This document shows positions 55,853 through 63,231 of a stretch of 64,000 bases of DNA, one piece after another. Every line of letters starts with the position of its first letter. Position 1 is the first letter of the stretch. Both the position numbers and the translations under genes were made by a program. The DNA comes from Corynebacterium amycolatum SK46 (GTDB lineage Bacteria > Actinomycetota > Actinomycetes > Mycobacteriales > Mycobacteriaceae): contig NZ_ABZU01000001.1 in assembly GCF_000173655.1 (NCBI RefSeq), forward strand, positions 372,013-436,012. The letters run 5' to 3'. Below the pieces are notes generated by a model that made no database searches, was not told the DNA's origin, and saw nothing but the letters and a program-made list of their open reading frames with translations.

Positions 55853-56641
55853 ATGATTCCCGTGAGCAACAACGACAACGAGTACACCATCGGTGACGCA
55901 GCCGAACTCCTAGGCGTTACCACGCGCACGCTGCGGCATTGGGACGCCATTGGGCTACTCAGCCCGCAGTACCGCACGTGGTCCGATTACCGCCTCTACA
56001 CCGATGAGGACATCGACACCGCGCTGGAGATTCTGGTCTACCGCGCCGCCGGTGTGCCGTTGAAGACTATCGAGGAGTTCATCCACGGCGATTCCTGCCC
56101 GAGAAGTCGAAAAGATCGTTTGCTCGCACAGCGAACTGTTCTCACCGAGAAAATCGCTGACCTGCACCACATGGTGCAGTCTCTGGACAAACTGATTGAG
56201 GAAGGACACACAATGGAAGCAAAAGCGAAGGCAGAACTCTTGGGCCGGGATTGGCAGAATCTAGAGGCCGAAGCTGAGGAACGCTGGGGCGACACTATCG
56301 AGTGGGAGCAGTCCCAGCAAACTCAGGAAAAGATGAAGGACAGCGACTGGTCCGCGCTTGTGGCAGAGGCTAAGGATTTTGCCGATGCGCTTGCCGACGC
56401 TGCCGAGCGCCACGTCGAGCCCGGTTCCGAAGAGGCGGCCGAGCTAGTTGACAGTCACTTGGCCTCTATTACCCGCTTCTACGAGGCTGGGCGAGAAAAG
56501 CAGATTCTGTTGGCTCGCATGTACGTCGCTGATTCCCGGTTTGATCGGTACTACCGCGGAAATGCTGGCTACCTGCTGGAATTGATTGAAGCTCAGGCCC
56601 GTAAGGAAGGCATTGACCCGGATGCTGCCGAGTGGCGGTAA
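55853..56641 (+). CDS. tipA: TipA-type MerR regulator with TipAS ligand domain
   Basis: The protein has 262 residues. A MerR winged HTH (YTIGDAAELLGVTTRTLRHWDAIGLLSPQYRTWSDYRLY, residues 11-49) is followed by a dimer helix, a coiled region, and a C-terminal TipAS-like domain (about 130-262) that binds drugs in Streptomyces. It probably activates its own promoter at the adjacent dyad when ligand is bound. The ATG at 55853 is used; a GTG three codons on is also possible. Within the gene an ATG at 56213 has its own strong ribosome site (see separate entry). Confidence 0.85.
   Translation: MIPVSNNDNEYTIGDAAELLGVTTRTLRHWDAIGLLSPQYRTWSDYRLYTDEDIDTALEILVYRAAGVPLKTIEEFIHGDSCPRSRKDRLLAQRTVLTEKIADLHHMVQSLDKLIEEGHTMEAKAKAELLGRDWQNLEAEAEERWGDTIEWEQSQQTQEKMKDSDWSALVAEAKDFADALADAAERHVEPGSEEAAELVDSHLASITRFYEAGREKQILLARMYVADSRFDRYYRGNAGYLLELIEAQARKEGIDPDAAEWR
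56213..56641 (+). CDS. Possible internally initiated TipAS-like drug-binding form
   Basis: GAGGAAGGACACACA precedes an in-frame ATG at 56213, near-ideal for translation start. The product would be 142 residues, close to the 144-residue TipAS of Streptomyces lividans, which is made in the same way from an internal start and contains only the ligand domain without the HTH. Residues WQNLEAEAEERWGDTIEWEQS and RMYVADSRFDRYYRG match the TipAS pattern. Whether it is really made is unproven. Confidence 0.55.
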   Translation: MEAKAKAELLGRDWQNLEAEAEERWGDTIEWEQSQQTQEKMKDSDWSALVAEAKDFADALADAAERHVEPGSEEAAELVDSHLASITRFYEAGREKQILLARMYVADSRFDRYYRGNAGYLLELIEAQARKEGIDPDAAEWR

Positions 56642-56706
56642 ATAAAGGGAAGCAGCCGTTCATCCAGGCCTTTCCACTCGGGACTAAATCCGCTTAGAAT
56701 TGACTC

Positions 56707-57021
56707 ATGAAATTCATCGAAGCCGCAGACTTCACCGCTGATCGCCCGTGGGGCGCACTGGATGTTGTCACTATGACTGGAGCCACAAGCGTCCGGCTCC
56801 ACTGGAGCGATCAGCCATACAAGTGGCACATCAATGATGGCGAAGAGGTCTTTGTGGTTGTCGACGGAGCCGTCGATATGCACTACCGCGATGCGGGACA
56901 GGAATGCGTACGCACATTAACGCCTGGCACTATCTGTTTCGCAGAAGCCGGCGACGAACATGTCGCGCACCCGCAGGGCGAGGCGCGCATGCTTGTCATT
57001 GAAAAAGAAGGCTCAGTCTAG
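56707..57021 (+). CDS. Small cupin-domain protein
   Basis: The protein has 104 residues with a single cupin fold. Two cupin motifs are recognisable: YKWHINDGEEVFVVVDGAVDMHY (about 39-61) and PGTICFAEAGDEHVAHPQGEARMLVI (about 73-98). The His and Glu of the first motif and the His of the second are metal-ligand candidates. Function unknown. It follows the TipA gene by 65 bases in the same direction, so could be induced with it. Confidence 0.78.
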   Translation: MKFIEAADFTADRPWGALDVVTMTGATSVRLHWSDQPYKWHINDGEEVFVVVDGAVDMHYRDAGQECVRTLTPGTICFAEAGDEHVAHPQGEARMLVIEKEGSV

Positions 57022-57102
57022 CCCACAGCAACAGCAGCCGACAGTGCACATTTCGGCATCCCCATAACTGCGTTATTACCCCAACTCGGGAAGGAATTAA
57101 TC

Positions 57103-57414
57103 ATGAAGTTCTCTCGCTCTATCGCCGCTGTCACCATTGGCGCCGCTACTGTGCTGGGCGCTGTTGCTGCCTCTCCTGCTATCGCACAGGCAATCAGCTG
57201 CCCATTTGCTCCGGTGCACAAATATGAAGAACACCGTTTCTCCGGTTCTTCAACTTCGGCAGATGCTTTCAAGGTTTGGTTTAACGGTGGCGTCTACATT
57301 AAGCCAATCGTCGAAACGCTGGATTTGGTTGATCTTCAGGTTAACGAGACCCAGGTTGCTTACGCCGGCGACATCATCTACAAGGATGAAAACGGTAACT
57401 TCTGGGTGAAGTAA
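57103..57414 (+). CDS. Small secreted protein of unknown function
   Basis: The product has 103 residues with a clear signal peptide (MKFSRSIAAVTIGAATVLGA, cleavage near AIAQA at 29). The mature part of about 74 residues is rich in hydrophobic and aromatic residues, has a single Cys near the start and no known motif. AAGGAATTA before the ATG is a possible ribosome site. A good terminator follows. Confidence 0.7.
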   Translation: MKFSRSIAAVTIGAATVLGAVAASPAIAQAISCPFAPVHKYEEHRFSGSSTSADAFKVWFNGGVYIKPIVETLDLVDLQVNETQVAYAGDIIYKDENGNFWVK

Positions 57415-57431
57415 CTCAGTACGACTAAACA

Positions 57432-57471
57432 CTCAGGGCAACGGCACCTACGGCCTTGCCCTGAGCGTTTT
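57432..57471 (+). terminator. Rho-independent terminator
   Basis: CTCAGGGCAA pairs perfectly with TTGCCCTGAG across a loop that itself holds GGC/GCC, then CG and TTTTT. It ends the small secreted protein gene, 18 bases after its stop. Confidence 0.92.
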
Positions 57472-57513
57472 TCATTTTCTGCAGCGCGTTAGCTTTTTCT
57501 GGAGTGTTCCACC

Positions 57514-57685
57514 ATGGAAATCATCATCGTCGATTCTGAGGCCTATGCTGGCGTCCGTATTGCAGCTACACCCGCGAGCCACGGTTGTAATTGACCAGGC
57601 CGCAGCCAGTGAGCTGAAGAACAAGGAATACTACGAGTTCACCTACGCTCATAAGCCGCAGTGGCAGAAGGATATGTGGAAGTAA
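57514..57685 (+). pseudogene. nagB: Internally deleted remnant of nagB (glucosamine-6-phosphate deaminase)
   Basis: Two ends of a NagB-like gene are fused. The first frame, 57514-57594, reads MEIIIVDSEAYAGV, a typical NagB N-terminus, with a GGAG site before the ATG. From about 57551 a different frame reads ASVLQLHPRATVVIDQAA and on to YAHKPQWQKDMWK with a stop at 57685, the NagB C-terminus. About 200 central codons, including the catalytic part, are missing and the frames do not match, so no deaminase can be made. Ribosome site and stop survive, which suggests recent deletion. Confidence 0.78.
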
Positions 57686-57705
57686 GAACACACGACTAGT
57701 CAGCG

Positions 57706-58326
57706 CTAGTCGTCATCATCCATCTCCAGCTCCGGGTCCTCGGCGCGCGCCTGCTCGTAGACTTCCTTCGCTGCCGTGAGATTAATGACGCCGATGACAA
57801 GCCCAACGACGATATCCGGCCATGCGCTGAACCAGAAAATGGTGACCACTCCGGCGGCGAGGATGAGCAGGTTCGCCAGGACATCGTTACGCGCCGCCAA
57901 CCACGCGCCGCGCATGAGAGCGCTATCGGCCTTGCGCAGGTTCATCAGCAGAATCGCGCAGACCAGGTTGATAACCATCGCAATAATCGCCGTAGCGGAC
58001 AGCGTCAACGGCTCTGGTGGCTCACCGCTAATCATCTTCCAGATGGCAGTGCCGAACGCTGCAATTGCCGGAATCAGGATTAGCCCGGCAAGACCGAAAC
58101 TTGCTTTACGACGGCTCGCCAGCGACCAACCCAATGCGGTGAGAACCAGCAGGTTGATGAGGAAGTCCTCAAGAAAATCCGCAGCGTCAGCGAACAGTGC
58201 TGCGGAACCGATAATTGAGGCGACAATTAATTCAATAAAGAATCCTAGAAGATTCAAGCCCGCTACCCACGCCACAATTTTGCGGGCGCGGTGATCCAAA
58301 GTTGATGAGGTAAACACGGAGGACAT
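57706..58326 (-). CDS. CDF-like cation transporter, short form
   Basis: The protein has 206 residues and six predicted helices, equal to the membrane domain of cation diffusion facilitators. The motif FADAADFLED near 44-53 corresponds to the helix-2 HSxxD region with A/D changes, and ARNDVLANLL near 145 to the helix-5 HxxxD site. The cytoplasmic domain is missing and the end is acidic (EDPELEMDDDD). Substitution of the usual zinc ligands makes substrate uncertain. The ATG at 58326 is preferred; an ATG at 58350 is in frame and nearly abuts the divergent ligase gene. Confidence 0.72.
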   Translation of the reverse strand: MSSVFTSSTLDHRARKIVAWVAGLNLLGFFIELIVASIIGSAALFADAADFLEDFLINLLVLTALGWSLASRRKASFGLAGLILIPAIAAFGTAIWKMISGEPPEPLTLSATAIIAMVINLVCAILLMNLRKADSALMRGAWLAARNDVLANLLILAAGVVTIFWFSAWPDIVVGLVIGVINLTAAKEVYEQARAEDPELEMDDDD

Positions 58327-58358
58327 CGTAACGCCCGGCGCGAGTACCATCGAAACCT

Positions 58359-59444
58359 ATGACGCACCCGCAGAAATTCCACTCAGAAATGAAGGTTCCC
58401 GGCGGCAAGTTGGTTGTCGCCGATTGTGAGACCACCGGTGACACTATTTCGTCGATAAGCATTTCGGGCGACTTTTTCCTCGAACCCGATGAAGCGTACG
58501 ACATTATTAATGACGCACTTCTCGGCGCACCCGCCGACGACAATACGGAGCGTTTGCAAGCCAGACTCGATGCGGCATTGAAGGATTTTGAGGATCAATC
58601 TGGCCGCCAGGTGCGTCTGCATGGCTTTGATACCCACGTCATAGCCCAGGTCGTTCGCCGTGCACTGACGCAGGCCGTCGACTTCACCGATTTGGAGTGG
58701 GAGGTTTTGCAGCCGGGTACTCTGCCGACGGTGATGAATGTTGCCCTCGACGAAGTCCTCCTTGACCAGGTCAATTCCGGCCAGCGCGGCCCGACCCTTC
58801 GGTTCTGGGATTGGGAGGACCGTGCCACCGTGATTGGTTCGTACCAGTCCTATGTCAACGAGCTTGAACCCGAGGGCGTCGAAAAACACGACGTACAGGT
58901 GGTGCGTCGTCTCTCGGGCGGCGGTGCGATGTTCATGGAGGGCGGCAACTGCGTCACCTACTCGCTCTATGTACCGGAAAAGCTGGTCGCTGGCCTTAGC
59001 TACGTCGAATCCTATGAATTCCTCGACCGTTGGGTTATCGCTGCACTCGCGCAGCTCGGTGTCAATGCGTGGTACGTCCCCATCAATGACATCACTTCCG
59101 ATGGCGGCAAGATTGGTGGTGCGGCCCAGAAGCGCCGCGGGTCCTCCGTGCTCCACCACGTCACCATGAGCTACGACATCGATGCCGACAAGATGATGGA
59201 AGTCCTGCGCATTGGTAAGGCCAAGATTGCGGATAAGGGGCTGCGCAGCGCAAAGAAGCGCGTCGACCCGCTGCGTCGACAGACGGGTGCCAGCCGCGCG
59301 GAAGTCATCGGCACGATGAAGCAGACATTCATCAACCGCTACGGTGCTGCCGAGACCTCGCTTTCCGACGAGGACTTCGCTGCGGCGCAGCACCTCATTG
59401 ACACCAAATACGGCACAGAGGGTTGGACTCATCGCGTCCCCTAA
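58359..59444 (+). CDS. Lipoate--protein ligase family protein with N-terminal accessory domain
   Basis: The protein has 361 residues. An N-terminal domain of about 95 residues (MKVPGGKLVVADCETT, then SGDFFLEPDEAYDIINDALLG) looks like the small C-terminal accessory domain of LplA, so the domain order is swapped. The ligase domain follows from about 120, with VVRRLSGGGAMFMEGGN near 186-202 for lipoyl/adenylate binding, DGGKIGGAAQKR near 247-258 with the key lysine, and LHHVTMSYDID. It would attach lipoate or octanoate to E2/GcvH proteins. Length is usual for the fused actinobacterial form. Confidence 0.85.
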   Translation: MTHPQKFHSEMKVPGGKLVVADCETTGDTISSISISGDFFLEPDEAYDIINDALLGAPADDNTERLQARLDAALKDFEDQSGRQVRLHGFDTHVIAQVVRRALTQAVDFTDLEWEVLQPGTLPTVMNVALDEVLLDQVNSGQRGPTLRFWDWEDRATVIGSYQSYVNELEPEGVEKHDVQVVRRLSGGGAMFMEGGNCVTYSLYVPEKLVAGLSYVESYEFLDRWVIAALAQLGVNAWYVPINDITSDGGKIGGAAQKRRGSSVLHHVTMSYDIDADKMMEVLRIGKAKIADKGLRSAKKRVDPLRRQTGASRAEVIGTMKQTFINRYGAAETSLSDEDFAAAQHLIDTKYGTEGWTHRVP

Positions 59445-59455
59445 AATGTCACTCC

Positions 59456-59512
59456 GTTTACCTGAATAAGACACACCCGCAAAAAGGGGTTAACTATATA
59501 CATCAGGTAAAC
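59456..59512 (+). promoter_or_regulatory. Inverted repeat flanking the BCCT promoter
   Basis: GTTTACCTGA (59456-59465) and TCAGGTAAAC (59503-59512) are perfect 10-base arms 37 bases apart. Between them lies a TATATA -10-like sequence near 59494-59499. The second arm is 14 bases before the GTG start. A dimeric regulator or DNA loop at the promoter is possible. Confidence 0.6.
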
Positions 59513-59526
59513 GAAGGAGAGTCGAC

Positions 59527-61437
59527 GTGGGCGGCGAGAATAAACAGCGTCAAAAGAAAAATCTAAGCCCTCTTGATGAGACCCTGGATAAAGCTCGCGG
59601 TATGCGCGCCAAGCGCGCCATCGGCCTCTATCCTGCGAATATGCACCCAGGTCTGGTGCCGGGTTTCAGTGTTGAAGAACTGAAATACAAATTCGGTCTG
59701 GACAAGCTGGTTTTCGGCGTCAACGCGGTGCTGATTATCGCCTTTGTCATTTGGGGTGTCACCAGCCCCGAGACCGTTTCCTCCGTTTCTTCGGCGGCTC
59801 TGTCGTGGGGTCTGGAGAATTTCGGCTGGCTGTTCAACGTCATTTTGGTTGTCTGCATCATTGTGATGCTGGGTGTGGCGATGTCCCGCTACGGCAATAT
59901 CAAGCTGGGCAAGGACGATGAAGAACCGGAATACTCCCGTTTTTCCTGGGTAGCAATGATGTTCGCCGCCGGTATCGGTGTCGGTATCTTCTTCTTCGGC
60001 CCGTCGGAACCGCTGGAGTTCTACCACTCGCCGCCACCGCTGACGGTTGAGCCTCACACGGAGGAGGCACTGCACCGCGCTGTCGCGCAGGCGGATTTTC
60101 ACTGGGGTTTTTCACCGTGGGCGTTGTATGCGCTGGTGGGTGGCGCTTTGGCATATTCGACCTATCGTCGTGGTCGCGCCAGCTTGATCTCCTCACTATT
60201 CGCGCCAATCCTGAAACGTACTGATGGCCCCATCGGTCGCACCATTGACATTTTGGCGATTGTGGCCACGCTGTTTGGTACCGCCGCCTCACTGGGTATT
60301 GCCACGCTACAGATTGGCGAAGGCATCTCAACGCTTTCGGGTTTCACACCGTCAATGGCCGTGCTGTTGCTGATCATTTTGGCGCTGAGCGTTGGCTTTA
60401 TTATCTCAGCGGTCTCTGGTGTGTCGAAGGGTATTCGTCTGTTGTCGAATACCAACATCATGCTGACCTTCTTGGCTATCTTCTTCGTCTTCGTCACAGG
60501 TCCAACACTGTTTTTGGTCAATCTTCTGCCGTCTAGCATTTTGACGTACCTGGACAATTTCCTGGATATGTCTTCGCGTTCGCTGTCGTGGGGTCCAGAA
60601 ACACTGGATTTCCAAGCCGCGTGGACCGTATTCTACTGGGCCTGGTGGATTGCTTGGGCACCCTTTGTCGGCATGTTCATTGCCCGCATTTCTCGTGGCC
60701 GCACGATTCGTGAGTTCATTTTGGTCACCATCATCGTGCCGACCTTTGTGCTGATGCTCGCATTCGCTGTCTTCGGCGGCACCGCTATGGACTTCGCCCG
60801 TAACAACGTCCCCGGCTTTGACGGCTCGGCCTCTGCCCAGCAGGTGCTCTACAACTTGATTGGCGAGCTGCCGTTTAGCGGTGTCGTCTCTGCCCTGGTG
60901 ATTGTGATTCTGGCTATCTTCTTCATTACCTCTGCCGACTCGGCATCCGTGGTGATGGGCACAATGGCTTCCAAGGGCGATCCGGAACCAAACAAGCTCG
61001 TTGTCGTCTTCTTCGGTGTTCTCATGATGGGTATCGCCGTGGTCATGCTTCTCACCGGCGGCGAGGACGCACTGTCTGGTCTGCAGTCACTGACCATTCT
61101 GACGGCAATGCCATTCGTGCTAATCATCATTGCGTTGCTCGTATCCTTCGTTAAGGATCTCACCACTGACCCGCAAGCTATCCGCACTACTTTCGCCAAA
61201 ACCGCCGTCCGCGACGCCGTCATCCGTGGCTTGGAAGAATACGGCAATGACTTCGAGCTCGCTGTCGAGCGTGCCGACGAAGGCCAAGGTGTCGGTTCCG
61301 TTGCGGGAGTTGAAACCGACATGGAACAGCTGACCGAGTGGTATCAGCAGACCAACGAGATGGCTGAGACGACTGAAGACGAAGTGTCAGCCTCCGATGA
61401 CACGGACGAGGAAAACAACACAGCGAAAAAGAGCTAG
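59527..61437 (+). CDS. BCCT-family compatible-solute transporter
   Basis: The protein has 636 residues, 12 transmembrane helices and long hydrophilic ends, as in the osmoregulated glycine-betaine/ectoine/choline carriers. The signature helix-3/4 region reads AAGIGVGIFFFGPSEP (near 143-158), and helix 8 has WTVFYWAWWIAWAPFVGMFIARISRG. The Trp of the BetP-type WGxxEP motif is Phe, so it resembles EctP/LcoP-type carriers. The acidic C-terminus (DDTDEENN) may be involved in osmosensing. A GTG start with AAGGAGAG at six bases is clear. Inverted repeats flank its promoter. Confidence 0.88.
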   Translation: MGGENKQRQKKNLSPLDETLDKARGMRAKRAIGLYPANMHPGLVPGFSVEELKYKFGLDKLVFGVNAVLIIAFVIWGVTSPETVSSVSSAALSWGLENFGWLFNVILVVCIIVMLGVAMSRYGNIKLGKDDEEPEYSRFSWVAMMFAAGIGVGIFFFGPSEPLEFYHSPPPLTVEPHTEEALHRAVAQADFHWGFSPWALYALVGGALAYSTYRRGRASLISSLFAPILKRTDGPIGRTIDILAIVATLFGTAASLGIATLQIGEGISTLSGFTPSMAVLLLIILALSVGFIISAVSGVSKGIRLLSNTNIMLTFLAIFFVFVTGPTLFLVNLLPSSILTYLDNFLDMSSRSLSWGPETLDFQAAWTVFYWAWWIAWAPFVGMFIARISRGRTIREFILVTIIVPTFVLMLAFAVFGGTAMDFARNNVPGFDGSASAQQVLYNLIGELPFSGVVSALVIVILAIFFITSADSASVVMGTMASKGDPEPNKLVVVFFGVLMMGIAVVMLLTGGEDALSGLQSLTILTAMPFVLIIIALLVSFVKDLTTDPQAIRTTFAKTAVRDAVIRGLEEYGNDFELAVERADEGQGVGSVAGVETDMEQLTEWYQQTNEMAETTEDEVSASDDTDEENNTAKKS

Positions 61438-61463
61438 CTGCTTGCCCGGCGCGGTGTTTTCAA

Positions 61464-61527
61464 CTTCCCACTTAACTTCCCACTCGACATAACACTCTGG
61501 GAAGTTAGTGGGAAGTTAAGTGGGAAG
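61464..61527. repeat. Nested inverted and direct repeats upstream of hsdM
   Basis: Two perfect 21-base arms lie at 61464-61484 and 61507-61527, each with two copies of CTTCCCACT-like sequence (AGTGGGAAG in the other strand). On the plus strand the motif GGGAAG recurs at about 11-base spacing from 61499 to 61537. A 9-base direct repeat GCGCGGTGT (61449-61457 and 61546-61554) flanks the whole. It has no T-run, so is not a simple terminator; an iteron-like regulator site or a small mobile insert are options. Confidence 0.7.
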
Positions 61528-61635
61528 CTCGCGGGAAGTACAGCAGCGCGGTGTCCCGCACCCCTCGCACACCTGGTCGAGGCATACGATAACCAATGAG
61601 CTTTAGCGTCCGCCCCTGCCGATACACTTGGCTCC

Positions 61636-63231
61636 ATGATTACTGGTGCTTTGAAAAATGATGTCGACCGCATCTGGGACGTGTTCTGGACCGGCGGTAT
61701 CACTAATCCAATGAACGTGATTGAGCAGTTCACGTACTTGCTTTTCCTCCGTCTCTTGGACGAGCAGCAAAATAGCATTGACCAGCAGCGTTCACTGGGA
61801 GTACCAGTACCAGAGTCTCGCGATATTTTTGGTCCGGACCAGCAGCACTTGCGCTGGCGGGACCTTCTCGCCGTCACGGACCCAACCCAGGTCAAGAATC
61901 TTATGGCCGATGAGGTCTTCCCTTTCCTCCGCAATCTAGGCGCTGATACGAACGGCACCACTGGCGAAGGTGTGATGGCGCAGCATATGCGCTCTGCCAA
62001 CTTCGGCATTGAAAACCCCAACACCTTGAAGTCTGTGATGACGCTGATCAACAAACTCGATCTGCGCAACAAAGACTTCATGGGTGATTTGTACGAGTAC
62101 ATGCTCTCTAAGCTGAGTGTGTCCGGCACCAATGGTCAGTTCCGTACGTCCCAGCTGATTATCGACTTGATGGTGGAACTGATGCGCCCCTCCCCCAGCG
62201 AGCGCATCATCGACCCCGCCTGTGGCACCGCGGGCTTCCTGGTCAACGCATCTGAGTGGATTCGCGATTACCATAGCGACGAGTTGATGAAAAAGTCGGT
62301 CCGTGACCAGTTCGAGGCGCACGGCCTTACCGGCTATGACTTTGACTCCACCATGGTGCGCATCTCCGCAATGAATATGTTCATGCATGGCTTTAACAGC
62401 CCGAACATTGCCTACCGAGATTCCCTGGGCACCATCCCCGACGAAGACAAGGAAAGCTTCGACCTCATCCTCGCCAATCCACCATTCGCGGGAAGTGTCG
62501 ATGAAAGCAATCTCGATAAAGAACTCACCTCCCTTGGCAAGACCAAGAAGACAGAGCTGCTGTTCATCAACCGCTTCCTGTCGCTGCTCAGGATTGGTGG
62601 TCGCGCCGCCGTCATCGTGCCCGAGGGCGTTCTCTTCGGTTCGACGAAGGCACACAAGGCAATCCGTAAAGAGCTGGTAGAAAACCAGAAGCTCGACGCA
62701 ATCATCAAATTGCCGTCGGGTGCGTTCAAGCCGTACACGGGAGTATCCACCGCAATCCTGTGCTTCACGCGCACCGACTCGAAGGCGAACGACGACGTCT
62801 GGTTCTACGAAGTGCTTGCCGACGGTCGCTCGTTGGACGACAAGCGCACCGAGTTGCTGCCACTGAATTTGTTGGGACCTGTGCCCAAGGACCGTCTGCC
62901 TAAGGATGATGATCCAACCGACCGCCCCGAGCCAGTCAAGCTGACTGCGGAGCAGCATGAGAAGAACAATCTTCCCGATGTTGTGGCCCGCTTTGCTCTT
63001 CGCGAGACATCCGAGCGCGAGCGCGCCCGCACCGAGCAGAGCTTCTGCGTGCCGGTAACTGAGATTGCGGACAATGACTATGACCTGTCGATGAACCGTT
63101 ACAAGGAAATTGTCTTCGAGGATGTCAAGACCCGCGATCCGCTAGAGATTATTGCTGAAATTGAAGCGCTTGATGTCGAGATTGCGGCTGGTATGAAGGA
63201 GCTCAAGGACCTTCTGGGAGGTGCAAAATGA
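61636..63231 (+). CDS. hsdM: Type I restriction-modification methyltransferase HsdM
   Basis: The protein has 531 residues. An N-terminal helical domain (VIEQFTYLLFLRLLDE) is followed by the N6-adenine methylase domain with SAM motif DPACGTAGFLV near 195-205 and catalytic NPPF near 281-284 in LILANPPFAG. C-terminal regions include the RIGGRAAVIVPEGVLFGS block. It methylates adenine in the recognition site chosen by HsdS. There is little ribosome site before the ATG at 61636 and GATACACT could be a -10 box close to it, so a leaderless start is likely. The hsdS gene overlaps by four bases. HsdR must lie beyond the window. Confidence 0.95.
   Translation: MITGALKNDVDRIWDVFWTGGITNPMNVIEQFTYLLFLRLLDEQQNSIDQQRSLGVPVPESRDIFGPDQQHLRWRDLLAVTDPTQVKNLMADEVFPFLRNLGADTNGTTGEGVMAQHMRSANFGIENPNTLKSVMTLINKLDLRNKDFMGDLYEYMLSKLSVSGTNGQFRTSQLIIDLMVELMRPSPSERIIDPACGTAGFLVNASEWIRDYHSDELMKKSVRDQFEAHGLTGYDFDSTMVRISAMNMFMHGFNSPNIAYRDSLGTIPDEDKESFDLILANPPFAGSVDESNLDKELTSLGKTKKTELLFINRFLSLLRIGGRAAVIVPEGVLFGSTKAHKAIRKELVENQKLDAIIKLPSGAFKPYTGVSTAILCFTRTDSKANDDVWFYEVLADGRSLDDKRTELLPLNLLGPVPKDRLPKDDDPTDRPEPVKLTAEQHEKNNLPDVVARFALRETSERERARTEQSFCVPVTEIADNDYDLSMNRYKEIVFEDVKTRDPLEIIAEIEALDVEIAAGMKELKDLLGGAK

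Noticed and set aside
58383..59474. 363-codon open frame on the minus strand
   Set aside because: It is antisense to the lipoate ligase gene, which has the conserved RRLSGGG and KIGGAAQ motifs.
61438..61635. Terminator of the BCCT gene
   Set aside because: The strong inverted repeat there has no T-run on either side and is built of repeated GGGAAG units, so it was reported as a repeat instead.
61936..62958. 340-codon open frame on the minus strand
   Set aside because: It is antisense to hsdM, whose methylase motifs are unmistakable.
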